Positions 54,619-62,837 of a stretch of 64,000 nt of DNA are shown here, piece by piece. The translations under genes and the position numbers were made by a program. The notes beneath the pieces were generated by a model. That model ran no database searches, was not told where the DNA came from, and saw nothing but the letters and a program-made list of their open reading frames with translations. Numbering within the stretch: the first letter of the stretch is position 1; every line of letters begins with the position of its first letter. This DNA comes from Xanthomonas citri pv. mangiferaeindicae. Its GTDB lineage: Bacteria; Pseudomonadota; Gammaproteobacteria; Xanthomonadales; Xanthomonadaceae. Where the stretch lies: the NCBI GenBank assembly GCA_002240395.1, contig CP016836.1, positions 496,001-560,000 on the forward strand, given 5' to 3'.

Positions 54619-54715
54619 GTGCCACTCCTTGGTGATCCGATCGCGACGCTACCGTCGCGCCACCTGCGGATCATGCCATCGAACGGGCCACCGCCCATGC
54701 CAAGACGCGACACAC

Positions 54716-54745
54716 AAAAAGACCCGGACGTTGGCCGCCCGGGTC
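54716..54745 (-). terminator. Rho-independent terminator
   Basis: Stem GACCCGG (54721-54727) / CCGGGTC (54739-54745), followed on the minus strand by TTTTT (54716-54720). It ends rimK and/or the candidate small RNA. Confidence 0.7.
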
Positions 54746-54822
54746 AAAGGAGTGTTGCCCCGATTGCCGTTATCCGCTGCGCCCCGGCCGAAGCCGGGGG
54801 AGAGAGCGCAAGCGCATTCCGG
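54716..54822 (-). ncRNA. Candidate small RNA with anti-Shine-Dalgarno loop
   Basis: A minus-strand segment in the 250-base gap between rimK and the next gene. From a -10-like TAATCT (54829-54834) an RNA of ~105 nt would contain a GAGCG...CGCTC hairpin, a perfect CCCCGGC-TTCG-GCCGGGG hairpin (54782-54799, UUCG tetraloop), an unpaired CACTCCTTTGA (anti-SD type, 54744-54754) and a terminator (stem 54721-54745 plus five T). Structure suggests an sRNA; alternatively it is the 3' UTR of rimK. Confidence 0.35.
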
Positions 54823-54868
54823 ACGCTCAGATTAGGGTGGGATCCGTCGAAATACGGAAAAAAAACGT

Positions 54869-55789
54869 TCAGGTTCCGTTGGATCCGTGACGCCGCGCAC
54901 GTCGCGGACGTCCAGCTCCGACGCGTGCGGCCAGATGCTCGACGATGCCCCCGGCGATATCCTGCCCCGTCACCGCCTCGATGCCCTCCAGCCCAGGCGA
55001 GGCGTTGACCTCGAGCACCAGTGGCCCCCGATCGGAGCGGATCAGATCGACCCCGGCGATCCCCAGGCCCACCACTTGGGCCGCGCGCACCGCGACCGCC
55101 TGCTCTTCCTCGGTCGCCACCACGGCACTCGCGCTGCCGCCACGATGCAGATTGGAACGAAAGTCCCCCGCCGGCGCCTGACGCAGCATCGCGCCGATGA
55201 CCTGGTCGCCGACCACAAAACAGCGCAGGTCCGCGCCCTGGGCCTCGGCGATGAACTCCTGCACCAGGAAGTTGGCGTACAGGCCGCGCAGGGCCTCGAC
55301 CGCGCCACGCGAGGCCGATGGCTTCTCGGTCAGCATGACGCCAGCGCCCTGCATGCCCTCGTTGAGCTTGATCACGTGAGGTGGCGGGCCGAGCATCGCC
55401 AGCAAGTCGTCAGTGTCGTCGGGATTGTCGCCGAACACCGTGACCGGCAGGCCGATACCCTCGGCAGCGAGCAGCTGCTGGCAGCGCAGCTTGTCGCGCG
55501 CCCGTGCGAATGCTGCCGAGGGATTGGGCGCGAAGCTGCCCATCAGCTCGAGCTGGTGCAGCACCGCGTTGCCATAGCGCGCCACCGAGGTGCCGAAACG
55601 CGGGATCACTGCATCGAATGCCTCGATCGAACGCCCCTTGTAGCGCAGCGAAAAGCCCTCGCTGCTGATGCGCATGTAGCAGCGCAGCGGATCGAGCACG
55701 CGCACGGTGTGCCCGCGCGTGCGTGCGGCCTCGACCAGCCGGCGGGTGGAATAGAGCTTGGTGTTGCGGGACAGGATCGCGAGCTTCAT
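54869..55789 (-). CDS. rimK: RimK-family ATP-grasp ligase
   Basis: 306-residue ATP-grasp enzyme of the RimK type, which adds glutamate to ribosomal protein S6 or a related acceptor. Features are MKLAILSRNTKLYSTRRLVE, IPRFGTSVARYGNAVLHQLE, VIKLNEGMQGAGVMLTEK, FIAEAQGADLRCFVVGDQVI and the metal/ATP motif PLVLEVNASPGLEGIEAVTG. Length and C-terminal Arg-rich tail fit RimK. I chose MKLAIL at 55789. It stands alone between tRNA-Gly and the small secreted gene. Confidence 0.93.
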   Translation of the reverse strand: MKLAILSRNTKLYSTRRLVEAARTRGHTVRVLDPLRCYMRISSEGFSLRYKGRSIEAFDAVIPRFGTSVARYGNAVLHQLELMGSFAPNPSAAFARARDKLRCQQLLAAEGIGLPVTVFGDNPDDTDDLLAMLGPPPHVIKLNEGMQGAGVMLTEKPSASRGAVEALRGLYANFLVQEFIAEAQGADLRCFVVGDQVIGAMLRQAPAGDFRSNLHRGGSASAVVATEEEQAVAVRAAQVVGLGIAGVDLIRSDRGPLVLEVNASPGLEGIEAVTGQDIAGGIVEHLAARVGAGRPRRARRHGSNGT

Positions 55790-55854
55790 CGCAGGACCGG
55801 GCAAGCACGCGGCGCCGACGGGCCGCATCGAGGATCGACGGGAACAGCTGCAAC

Positions 55855-55887
55855 GAAAACGGCGGCACCATCGTCGATGGTGCCGCC
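55855..55887 (-). terminator. Terminator after tRNA-Gly
   Basis: 12-13-bp perfect stem GGCGGCACCATCG / CGATGGTGCCGCC (55861-55887), followed on the minus strand by GTTTTCG. It lies eight bases past the tRNA 3' end. Confidence 0.75.
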
Positions 55888-55895
55888 GCTGGAAC

Positions 55896-55969
55896 TGGAG
55901 CGGGTGATGGGAATCGAACCCACGCTAGCAGCTTGGGAAGCTGCAGTTCTACCATTGAACTACACCCGC
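55896..55969 (-). tRNA. tRNA-Gly (anticodon CCC)
   Basis: 74-nt cloverleaf including encoded CCA. Acceptor GCGGGTG / CACCCGC, D-arm GTTCAATGGTAGAAC, anticodon arm GCAGC-TTCCCAA-GCTGC with anticodon CCC, T-arm GTGGG-TTCGATT-CCCAT, 3' end TCCA. All stems pair, with one G-U at the base of the T stem. Confidence 0.97.
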
Positions 55970-56048
55970 GCAGGGCCCCAGTCTATGCCGCCGCGGCGCG
56001 GCTTGGCAACGCCGCCGCGCGGGCGGCGGCGTGCCGGCCGCGCGGCGG

Positions 56049-57902
56049 TCAGAAGCCAGCGCCCAGGGTCGCAAACACCGTGGTGTGGCTGCCAGCCTTC
56101 TGACCGACCGTCAGGGTGGCGCCGACATTGGCATCCAGGCCGAACAGGCGCGCCTGGGTGCCAAGCGTCGCGGTGCCATAGCTGCGGTCGTAGCCGCGGG
56201 CCGGCACCGCGTAGTCCAGCGTCGAGGGCAGCGACTGCGCGCGCGCCCAAGCCTGGGTTGGTGCCTCCTCGAACTCGCGATCCACCGTCAGCCGCGCATA
56301 CGGCCGCACGCCGCCATCGCCGGCATAGGCGAACTGCCAACCGGCGCTGCCGATCAGCGAGTCGATGTCCTGCGAGGGATAGGCCAGCGAGGTCGACATC
56401 GCCGGATCGCTCTCGGCGAAGCCGTCGACCTCGATGCGCTGCCCCACCACCGACAGCACCGGACCATGCTCCAGCGGGCCATTGCCGAAGGTCCAGCCGG
56501 CATACAGCGCGGCGGTCGTGTTGCTGCCGTCGGCCTGACCGCTGTGCACCCGCGTGGCCGGCCCGATCTGCACGGCGCGGTCGGTGTCGAAGTCCAGCCA
56601 GCTGTAGCTCAGTTGCAGGTTCACCCAGCCGCCGGCCGCGCTGCGCCAATGCGCGAAGCCGCCGACGGTCGCCTCGCTCTGGTCCCAACTGCCGCGGCGC
56701 AGGCCCCAATCATTGCCCTGCCGGCCGTAGCCGACGAAGCCGCCGAAGGTCGCGGTGCCCATCGTCCAGTCCAGACCGGCGGTCAGTGCCGGGCCGACGC
56801 CATCGTAGGCGTCGCCATGGTCGTAACGCTGCATGTCGGCGCGCACGTCGGCCCACCAGCGCCGCCCCTCGACCGGCGCGGCGGCCAGGCTCATCCGGTT
56901 GGCGACGCGATCGGCGCGCGCGCGGCCGGTCATCGACGCCGACTGCGGCAACACGGCGATCTGCTGCGGACCGTCGATCATCGACACGGCCAGATCCGCG
57001 ATCATCGCCTGCGCGCGGCTGGCCGGGTGCACGCCGTCGGCGAACAGATAGGTGTCGGCCGCGTCGGGCGCGACCAGCGAATTCGGATTACAGAACAGCG
57101 ACGAGGCACCGGCAGGCGCCGGCTGGGTCGCACAGGCAACCGAGGTGACATTGGTGAATCCGTAGCGAGAAGGATCGGCGGTCACTTCCTGCAGGAAGTG
57201 GAAGGTGTCGACCGGAATCACCCGCAGGCCCTGCGAGGCGAGACCGCCGTACAGCGCATCGTTGTAGGCCGTCGACAGCGCGGTGCCCTGCGCCATCGCC
57301 GCGGCACCGCCGGCACGGAACTGCGGGGTCAGGCCGACGTCCGGGATCGACGGCACCAGCACGTAACGCGCGCCTGCGCCCTGCAGGGTGCCGACCAGGC
57401 CGACCTGCGCGGTCACCGCCGCGCCGATGATCTGCTGCGCCTGGCCCGGATTGGCCGCCACCGCGAACAGGTCATTGGCGCCGCCCCAGACCGAATACAG
57501 CGCGTCGGCATCGGCGCGGCCGCCGTTGGCCGATAGGTAGGTGCGCACCTGGGTCGCCAGCGAAGGCGTCGCACCGAGGGCGCCGTTGGTATCGATCGCG
57601 ACACGAGCGCCGCCGACCGCGTAGTTGTCGCCGGTCTGGCCGTTGCCGTTGGCGCTGCCATCGGTGCCGTAGCGATCGGCGACGTGCTCGGCCCAGGTCA
57701 GGCCGGGGTTGGTCGTGAACCGGCCGAGGATCGCAGTCTCTGGCCCGACCTCACGCACCAACACCGGCCGGAAGTAACCCGCGTCGGTCAGGCTGTCGCC
57801 GAAGAACACGGTGCGGGAAAAGGTGTCGGCGGCGAACGCCGGAACAGCCGCTGCGGCAAGCGCGACGGCAAGGGCGGCACGGATCGGCCTGAACGACGAC
57901 AT
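56049..57902 (-). CDS. GDSL-type esterase autotransporter (EstA-like)
   Basis: 617-residue surface esterase. Signal peptide (ALAVALAAAAVPAFA), then an SGNH/GDSL hydrolase domain with S37 in VFFGDSLTDAG, Gly in GNYAVGGAR-like block NYAVGGARV, Asn in WGGANDLF, and the Asp-His pair in FADGVHPASRAQA (~300). From ~residue 340 an autotransporter beta-barrel follows (MSLAAAPVEGRRWWADVRAD, TATFGGFVGYGRQGNDWG), ending FATLGAGF with C-terminal Phe. The layout is that of EstA-type lipolytic autotransporters anchored in the outer membrane. AGGAGAG precedes the ATG at 57902. Confidence 0.94.
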   Translation of the reverse strand: MSSFRPIRAALAVALAAAAVPAFAADTFSRTVFFGDSLTDAGYFRPVLVREVGPETAILGRFTTNPGLTWAEHVADRYGTDGSANGNGQTGDNYAVGGARVAIDTNGALGATPSLATQVRTYLSANGGRADADALYSVWGGANDLFAVAANPGQAQQIIGAAVTAQVGLVGTLQGAGARYVLVPSIPDVGLTPQFRAGGAAAMAQGTALSTAYNDALYGGLASQGLRVIPVDTFHFLQEVTADPSRYGFTNVTSVACATQPAPAGASSLFCNPNSLVAPDAADTYLFADGVHPASRAQAMIADLAVSMIDGPQQIAVLPQSASMTGRARADRVANRMSLAAAPVEGRRWWADVRADMQRYDHGDAYDGVGPALTAGLDWTMGTATFGGFVGYGRQGNDWGLRRGSWDQSEATVGGFAHWRSAAGGWVNLQLSYSWLDFDTDRAVQIGPATRVHSGQADGSNTTAALYAGWTFGNGPLEHGPVLSVVGQRIEVDGFAESDPAMSTSLAYPSQDIDSLIGSAGWQFAYAGDGGVRPYARLTVDREFEEAPTQAWARAQSLPSTLDYAVPARGYDRSYGTATLGTQARLFGLDANVGATLTVGQKAGSHTTVFATLGAGF

Positions 57903-58062
57903 GGGGGGCTCTCCTGAAAAAAGGGCGGCATTATCTGCCGATTGGCGACCGGCCCCGTACGGGACCGCATTGCCGCGATGATCCCGCTGTGCGCTGCGCG
58001 CAGCACGCCGCACTGCGTCATGCCCGTGGCCCGGCCGGCGTGCGCCGCGCCTCGCGAACGGA

Positions 58063-58068
58063 GACAAT
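58063..58068 (+). promoter_or_regulatory. -10 element GACAAT for a leaderless thiS mRNA
   Basis: GACAAT, six bases, then the thiS ATG at 58075. Same geometry as dusB and thiG. No TPP riboswitch is recognisable in the 172-base gap to the esterase. Confidence 0.5.
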
Positions 58069-58074
58069 CGCCGC

Positions 58075-58274
58075 ATGAACATCCGACTCAACGGCGAAGA
58101 CGCCGACATCGATCCGGGCAGCACGATCGCCGCCCTGCTGCAGGCCCAGGGACTGGGCGGGCGCCGCGTGGCGGTGGAGGTTAATGGCGAGATCGTCCCG
58201 CGGGGTCGCCACGACGCCCACGTCCTGGCCGACGGCGACCACGTCGAGATCGTCCACGCCCTGGGCGGGGGTGA
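58075..58274 (+). CDS. thiS: ThiS sulfur carrier (stop codon probably one base out of frame)
   Basis: 66-residue ubiquitin-like sulfur carrier for thiazole synthesis, MNIRLNGEDADIDPG at the start and DGDHVEIVHALGGG at the end. The terminal Gly-Gly must be free to be adenylated and thiocarboxylated. As read, no stop follows GGG and the frame runs through 82 unrelated residues into thiG. One extra G in the run 58267-58271 would place TGA (58272-58274) directly after ALGGG, the normal end. I annotate that end. Either a homopolymer error or a real stop-loss fusion. Confidence 0.82.
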
Positions 58275-58280
58275 GCCCCC

Positions 58281-58326
58281 GCGCCGATCCGATGCCATCC
58301 GGCATCGGATGCGGGGGCGAACGCCC
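58281..58326. repeat. REP-like palindromic unit, copy 1
   Basis: 46-base unit. The stem ATCCGATGCC / GGCATCGGAT (loop ATCC) is followed by a second small hairpin GGGCG-AA-CGCCC. It is repeated almost exactly at 58408-58454. Both copies sit between thiS and thiG. Confidence 0.85.
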
Positions 58327-58407
58327 GCACAGGGATGTGCGGGCAGGACAGCCCAGCGCCAGCACGACCGCGCCATGGACGGCGGCCACAGCGCCTCTTG
58401 CGCCTGG

Positions 58408-58454
58408 GCGCCGATCCGATGCCATCCGGCATCGGATGCGGGGGGCGAACGCCC
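58408..58454. repeat. REP-like palindromic unit, copy 2
   Basis: 47-base direct copy of the unit at 58281-58326, identical except for a G-run of six instead of five. An 81-base spacer between the two copies contains another hairpin (CCCGCAC / GTGCGGG, 58324-58343). Confidence 0.85.
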
Positions 58455-58509
58455 AAGAACCTCGCGCAACGCGCCGTCGGTGCGTCCGGCACTCCCGCGC
58501 CGCTTGGGC

Positions 58510-58515
58510 GATAAT
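58510..58515 (+). promoter_or_regulatory. -10 element GATAAT for a leaderless thiG mRNA
   Basis: GATAAT, six bases, then the thiG ATG at 58522. It indicates that thiG is expressed as a separate gene despite the open frame from thiS. Confidence 0.55.
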
Positions 58516-58521
58516 CCCGGG

Positions 58522-59322
58522 ATGAGCACTCCTTCTCCCTCGCGCGACGCCGGCCTTGTCATCGCCGGCAAGACCTACCGTTCCCGCCTGTTGACCGGCA
58601 CCGGCAAGTTCGAGGATCTCGAACAGACCCGCCTCGCCACCGAGGCGGCTGGCGCGCAGATCGTGACCGTCGCGATCCGCCGCACCAACATTGGCCAGAA
58701 TCCCGGCGAGCCCAACCTGCTCGACGTGCTGCCGCCCGACCGTTACACGATCCTGCCCAACACCGCCGGCTGCTACACCGCCGAAGAGGCGGTGCGCACC
58801 TGCCGCCTGGCCCGCGAGCTGCTCGACGGCCACAACCTGACCAAGCTCGAGGTGCTGGGCGACCAGCGCACGCTGTTCCCCGACGTGGTGCAGACGCTCA
58901 AGGCCGCCGAACAGTTGGTCGCCGACGGCTTCGAGGTCATGGTCTACACCTCCGACGATCCGATCCTGGCCAAGCGCCTGGAGGAAATCGGCTGCGTGGC
59001 GGTGATGCCGTTGGCCGCGCCGATCGGCTCGGGCTTAGGGATCCAGAACCGCTACAACCTGCTGGAGATCGTCGAGAACGCGAAGGTCCCGATCATCGTC
59101 GACGCCGGCGTCGGCACCGCTTCGGATGCGGCGATCGCGATGGAACTGGGCTGCGACGGCGTACTGATGAACACGGCGATCGCCGGCGCCCGCGACCCGG
59201 TGCTGATGGCCTCGGCGATGCGCAAGGCCGTCGAGGCCGGCCGCGAAGCGTTCCTGGCCGGACGCATCCCGCGCAAGCGCTTCGCCAGCGCATCCTCGCC
59301 GGTCGACGGTCTGGTCGGCTGA
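58522..59322 (+). CDS. thiG: Thiazole synthase
   Basis: 266-residue TIM-barrel enzyme that forms the thiazole phosphate of thiamine from DXP, ThiS-thiocarboxylate and dehydroglycine. Motifs are IAGKTYRSRLLTGTGKFEDL, RRTNIGQNPGEPNLLDVLP, the Schiff-base lysine in NLTKLEVLGDQRTLFPD, VMPLAAPIGSGLGIQN and IIVDAGVGTASDAAIAMELG. The ATG at 58522 gives the normal length and has its own -10. trmB follows after 10 bases. Confidence 0.97.
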   Translation: MSTPSPSRDAGLVIAGKTYRSRLLTGTGKFEDLEQTRLATEAAGAQIVTVAIRRTNIGQNPGEPNLLDVLPPDRYTILPNTAGCYTAEEAVRTCRLARELLDGHNLTKLEVLGDQRTLFPDVVQTLKAAEQLVADGFEVMVYTSDDPILAKRLEEIGCVAVMPLAAPIGSGLGIQNRYNLLEIVENAKVPIIVDAGVGTASDAAIAMELGCDGVLMNTAIAGARDPVLMASAMRKAVEAGREAFLAGRIPRKRFASASSPVDGLVG

Positions 59323-59332
59323 CGCCCGCGCG

Positions 59333-60070
59333 ATGACCGACCCGTTCTCCAGCGAAGGCGCCAAGGCGCCGCCCAAGCCGTTCACGGTGACCGAGGGCCG
59401 GCGCGAGGTGCGCAGCTTCGTATTGCGCCAGGGCCGGTTCACGCCTGCACAGCAACGCGCGTTCGACGACGCCTGGCCGCGCTTCGGCCTGGACTACACC
59501 GGCACGCCGCGCGACCTCGATGCCGCGTTCGGACGGCAGGCCTTGCGGATTCTGGAGATCGGTTTTGGCAACGGCGAAGCGCTGCGCCATTCGGCGCGCA
59601 TGGATCCGGCCCGCGACCACATCGGCATCGAAGTGCATGCCCCGGGCGTGGGCCGTGTCCTCAACGGCCTGGCCGAGGACGGCAGCGACCATGTCCGCGT
59701 GTACCACCACGATGCGGTCGAGGTGCTGCGCAACGAGATCGCCGACAGCGCGCTCGACGAGATCCGGATCTACTTCCCCGATCCCTGGCACAAGAAGCGC
59801 CACAACAAGCGCCGCTTGGTACAGCCCGCGTTCGCCGCGCTGCTGGTGACCAAGCTGCGGCTGGGCGGGCGCCTGCATCTGGCGACCGATTGGCAGGACT
59901 ACGCCGAGCAGATGTGGGACGTGCTCGATGCCACGCCCGGTCTGCGCAACCGCGTCGGTCCGCGCGGCCATGTGCCGCGACCGCCGTGGCGCCCGCAGAC
60001 GCATTTCGAGAGCCGCGGCCTGAAGCTGGGCCACGGGGTCTGGGATCTGCTCTACGACCGGGATCCGTAA
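59333..60070 (+). CDS. trmB: tRNA (guanine-N7)-methyltransferase
   Basis: 245-residue SAM-dependent enzyme methylating G46 of tRNA. Motifs are REVRSFVLRQGRFTPAQQRA, the SAM loop ILEIGFGNGEALRHSA, GIEVHAPGVG, and the TrmB signature IRIYFPDPWHKKRHNKRRLV. It ends FESRGLKLGHGVWDLLYDRD. It lies 10 bases after thiG on the same strand and is probably co-transcribed. Confidence 0.97.
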   Translation: MTDPFSSEGAKAPPKPFTVTEGRREVRSFVLRQGRFTPAQQRAFDDAWPRFGLDYTGTPRDLDAAFGRQALRILEIGFGNGEALRHSARMDPARDHIGIEVHAPGVGRVLNGLAEDGSDHVRVYHHDAVEVLRNEIADSALDEIRIYFPDPWHKKRHNKRRLVQPAFAALLVTKLRLGGRLHLATDWQDYAEQMWDVLDATPGLRNRVGPRGHVPRPPWRPQTHFESRGLKLGHGVWDLLYDRDP

Positions 60071-60168
60071 TCCGTGATGCGTGATCGGGACCAGCAGGGC
60101 GCCTCCCCGGCGCGGAAGCACACCGGCTTCCGCTGGTCCCGGTCGCGTTGGAAAGCGTCATCGCCCTG

Positions 60169-62019
60169 ATGGACACCGGCCTGGCACTCACCACCGATAT
60201 GAAGATCGTCCTGGCCCTGGTGGGCCTGACGATGGTGCTATTCCTGTTCCAGCGCGTGCGCGCGGACCTGGTGGCGCTGGTGGTGCTGGTGATGCTGGGC
60301 CTGACCGGCCTGGTGGCGCCCGAGGATGTCTTCAACGGCTTTTCCTCCAACGCGGTGATCAGCGTCATCGCGACGATGATCCTGGGCATGGGCCTGGACC
60401 GCACCGGCGCGCTCAACCGCCTCGCCGGCTGGCTGCTGCGACGGGCCAAGGGCATGGAGAACCGCCTGTTGCTGCTGACCGCGGCCACCGCCGGCCTCAA
60501 TTCCTCGGTCATGCAGAACCCGTCGGTGATGGCGCTGTACATGCCGGTCGCCGCGCGACTGGCGTCGCGCTCGGGGTTGCGCCTGGCGCAGATTCTGCTG
60601 CCGGTCTGCGTGGCCATCGTCATGGGCGGCGCGCTGACGATGGTCGGCAACTCGCCACTGATCCTGCTCAACGATCTATTGACCGCGGCCAACGCCAACA
60701 TGCCCTCCGGCGCGGCGACGCTGGAATCGCTGAACATGTTCGCGCCGCTGCCGATCGGGCTGGCGCTGCTGATCGCCGGACTCGCCTACTTCCATTTCTT
60801 CGGCAACCGGCAGTTGGGCGAACTGAGCGACGGCGGCGACGGCCCGGTGACCCCGGCGCGGACCCAGAGCTACTTCGCCAGCGCCTATGGCATCGAAGGC
60901 GATGTGTTCGAACTGGTGGTCACCGCCGAAAGCCCGCTGGTGGGCATGACGTTCGCCGAGGCCGAGGCGATCCACCACGCGCCACTGCTGCTGGCGCTCA
61001 AGTCCGAGAACGAGTCGCGCCTGGCGCCACCGGCCGACTCGCGCATCTGGGTGGGCAGCGTGCTCGGTGCGATGGGTCCGCGGCAGCAGGTGGCCGATTT
61101 CGCGCAGAACCAGTTCCTGCGCATGAGCTCGCGGCTGCGGCACTTCGGCGACCTGTTCAATCCCAGTCGCGCCGGCATCGCCGAGGCGGTGATCCCGCCG
61201 ACCTCGAAGTTCATCGGCAAGTCGGCCGCTGAGCTGAGTCTGGGCAAGAAGTACGGCGTCCGTCTGCTGGCGATCAACCGCGACAAGACCGTGCTGCGCG
61301 AGAACGTGCGCAAGATGACCCTGCGTGCCGGCGACATGCTGGTCCTGCACAGCATCTGGCAGGATCTGGCGCGCACCGCCAAGTCGCTCGATTTCCTGAT
61401 CGTGACCGACTACCCCAAGGGCGAGCAGCGGCCGCACAAGTTCAAGATCGCGATGGCGATCTTCGCCGTGACGATGCTGATCGCACTGTCCTCGCGCATC
61501 CCCACCTCGGTGGCGCTGATGACCGGCGTGGCGGGCATGCTGGTGTTCGGCGTGCTGAAGATGGACGAGGCCTACAGCGCGATCAACTGGAAGACCGTGT
61601 TCCTGATGGCCTGCCTGATCCCGTTGGGCTGGGCGATGGACTCCAGCGGCGCGGCAGCCTGGGTCGCCGGTCACAGCATCGAACGGTTGCCGACCGGTCT
61701 GCCGGTCTGGCTGCTGGAGATCGCGGTCGCGCTGCTGACCACGGCGTTCTCGCTGGTCATCAGCCACGTCGGCGCGACGATCGTCGTGGTTCCGCTGGCG
61801 ATCAACCTGGCCCTGGCCGCCGGCGGCAACCCGACCGCATTCGCGCTGATCGTCGCGCTGTCGGCCTCCAACAACTTCGTCACCCAGTCCAATCCGGTGA
61901 TGTCGATGATCATCGGCCCGGCGGGCTACACGGCCAAGCAGCTGTGGAAGATCGGCCTGCCGATCTCGCTGATGTACACCGCGATCGTGGTGCTGATGGT
62001 CAACCTGCTGTTCGACTGA
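60169..62019 (+). CDS. SLC13-family permease with two TrkA-C domains
   Basis: 616-residue inner-membrane transporter of the divalent anion:Na+ symporter / ArsB-like superfamily. The first transmembrane bundle (LALVGLTMVLFLFQRVRADL to LPIGLALLIAGLAYFHFF) is followed by two cytoplasmic TrkA-C (RCK-C) domains (~residues 235-400: DVFELVVTAESPLVGMTFAE; GVRLLAINRDKTVLRENVRK). A second bundle follows with SNNFVTQSNPVMSMIIGPAG. Substrate unknown. The start is the ATG at 60169; an in-frame TTG at 60148 would add seven residues. Confidence 0.92.
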   Translation: MDTGLALTTDMKIVLALVGLTMVLFLFQRVRADLVALVVLVMLGLTGLVAPEDVFNGFSSNAVISVIATMILGMGLDRTGALNRLAGWLLRRAKGMENRLLLLTAATAGLNSSVMQNPSVMALYMPVAARLASRSGLRLAQILLPVCVAIVMGGALTMVGNSPLILLNDLLTAANANMPSGAATLESLNMFAPLPIGLALLIAGLAYFHFFGNRQLGELSDGGDGPVTPARTQSYFASAYGIEGDVFELVVTAESPLVGMTFAEAEAIHHAPLLLALKSENESRLAPPADSRIWVGSVLGAMGPRQQVADFAQNQFLRMSSRLRHFGDLFNPSRAGIAEAVIPPTSKFIGKSAAELSLGKKYGVRLLAINRDKTVLRENVRKMTLRAGDMLVLHSIWQDLARTAKSLDFLIVTDYPKGEQRPHKFKIAMAIFAVTMLIALSSRIPTSVALMTGVAGMLVFGVLKMDEAYSAINWKTVFLMACLIPLGWAMDSSGAAAWVAGHSIERLPTGLPVWLLEIAVALLTTAFSLVISHVGATIVVVPLAINLALAAGGNPTAFALIVALSASNNFVTQSNPVMSMIIGPAGYTAKQLWKIGLPISLMYTAIVVLMVNLLFD

Positions 62020-62077
62020 GGACTCAGCCGGCGACGTCCGGCTACCGGGCGCGTAGTGCCGCCCCAGTCCGCGACGC

Positions 62078-62428
62078 TCAGCCCAGCACCACCTGCCCCT
62101 CGTGCACCTGCACCGGAACGGCGCGCAGCGCCTCACCCTTGCACGGCCCGGCGACGCAGACGCCGTCGTCAGTGCGGAAACTCGCACCGTGCGCGGCGCA
62201 GACCAGGTGCCCGTCCTTGGAGGCGAGGAACTGACCAGGCGCCCAGTCGAGCCGACGGCCGGCATGCGGACAGATGTTGAGCCAGGCGCGGACCTGACCG
62301 CCGTCGCGGTGCAGCACCAGCGACTCGGCTTCGCCGTCGACGACGCCTTCCGCCTCGGCGAAGCCGCCATCAGCGATGGCATCGACTGCGAGCAGACGGG
62401 CGCCGTCACATGGTTTTAACGAAGGCAT
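62078..62428 (-). CDS. Rieske [2Fe-2S] protein
   Basis: 116-residue cytoplasmic single-domain Rieske protein. The ligands are C-x-H in NICPHAGRRLDWAPG and C-x2-H in VCAAHGASFRTDDG. It ends VPVQVHEGQVVLG. It is distinct from the Rieske protein at 4873-5208. The ATG at 62428 has CGGAG upstream. No redox partner gene is adjacent. Confidence 0.9.
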   Translation of the reverse strand: MPSLKPCDGARLLAVDAIADGGFAEAEGVVDGEAESLVLHRDGGQVRAWLNICPHAGRRLDWAPGQFLASKDGHLVCAAHGASFRTDDGVCVAGPCKGEALRAVPVQVHEGQVVLG

Positions 62429-62506
62429 TACAACTCCGGGAGGCGACCGACCGATACTGGACCCCTCGGCCAACCCGGCCATTGTGTCACGAGCATTGCA
62501 GCCGCC

Positions 62507-62803
62507 ATGTCCAACGCCTTCTTCCGCGATCTCCACGCCCGATTCGATGCCTCCGGTGTCCGTGCGGTATTCGCGCCGCGCAAGCCGCGGCACCCGGTGT
62601 TGCGGGTGTTGCTGGGCCTGGTCGGCGTCGCCCTGCTCGCGGTGTTGCTGGTGGCCGGCCTGTTCGTCGGCGCGGCGATGCTGCTGTTCGGACTTGCCCG
62701 CCGCTTGCTGGTGCGTGGCGACGCGTCGCCGGCCCGCGATGACCGCATCGTCGAGGCCGAGTACCGCGTCGTGCGCAATCGCGACCAGCCGCTGCTACGC
62801 TGA
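62507..62803 (+). CDS. Small membrane protein, unknown
   Basis: 98-residue protein with a basic N terminus (FAPRKPRHPV), one long hydrophobic stretch (LRVLLGLVGVALLAVLLVAG with LFVGAAMLLFGLA, ~33-65, one long or two short helices) and a charged tail RDDRIVEAEYRVV. I recognise no domain. It lies 34 bases upstream of the FAH-family gene on the same strand, so the two may be co-transcribed. Confidence 0.72.
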   Translation: MSNAFFRDLHARFDASGVRAVFAPRKPRHPVLRVLLGLVGVALLAVLLVAGLFVGAAMLLFGLARRLLVRGDASPARDDRIVEAEYRVVRNRDQPLLR

Positions 62804-62837
62804 GCGTGCAGCGGCGCCTGAATCCAGACCTGAGTCG

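Noticed and set aside
55896..55969. tRNA-Gly as an integration site of a genomic island
   Set aside because: No integrase gene, no direct repeat of the tRNA 3' end and ordinary genes on both sides.
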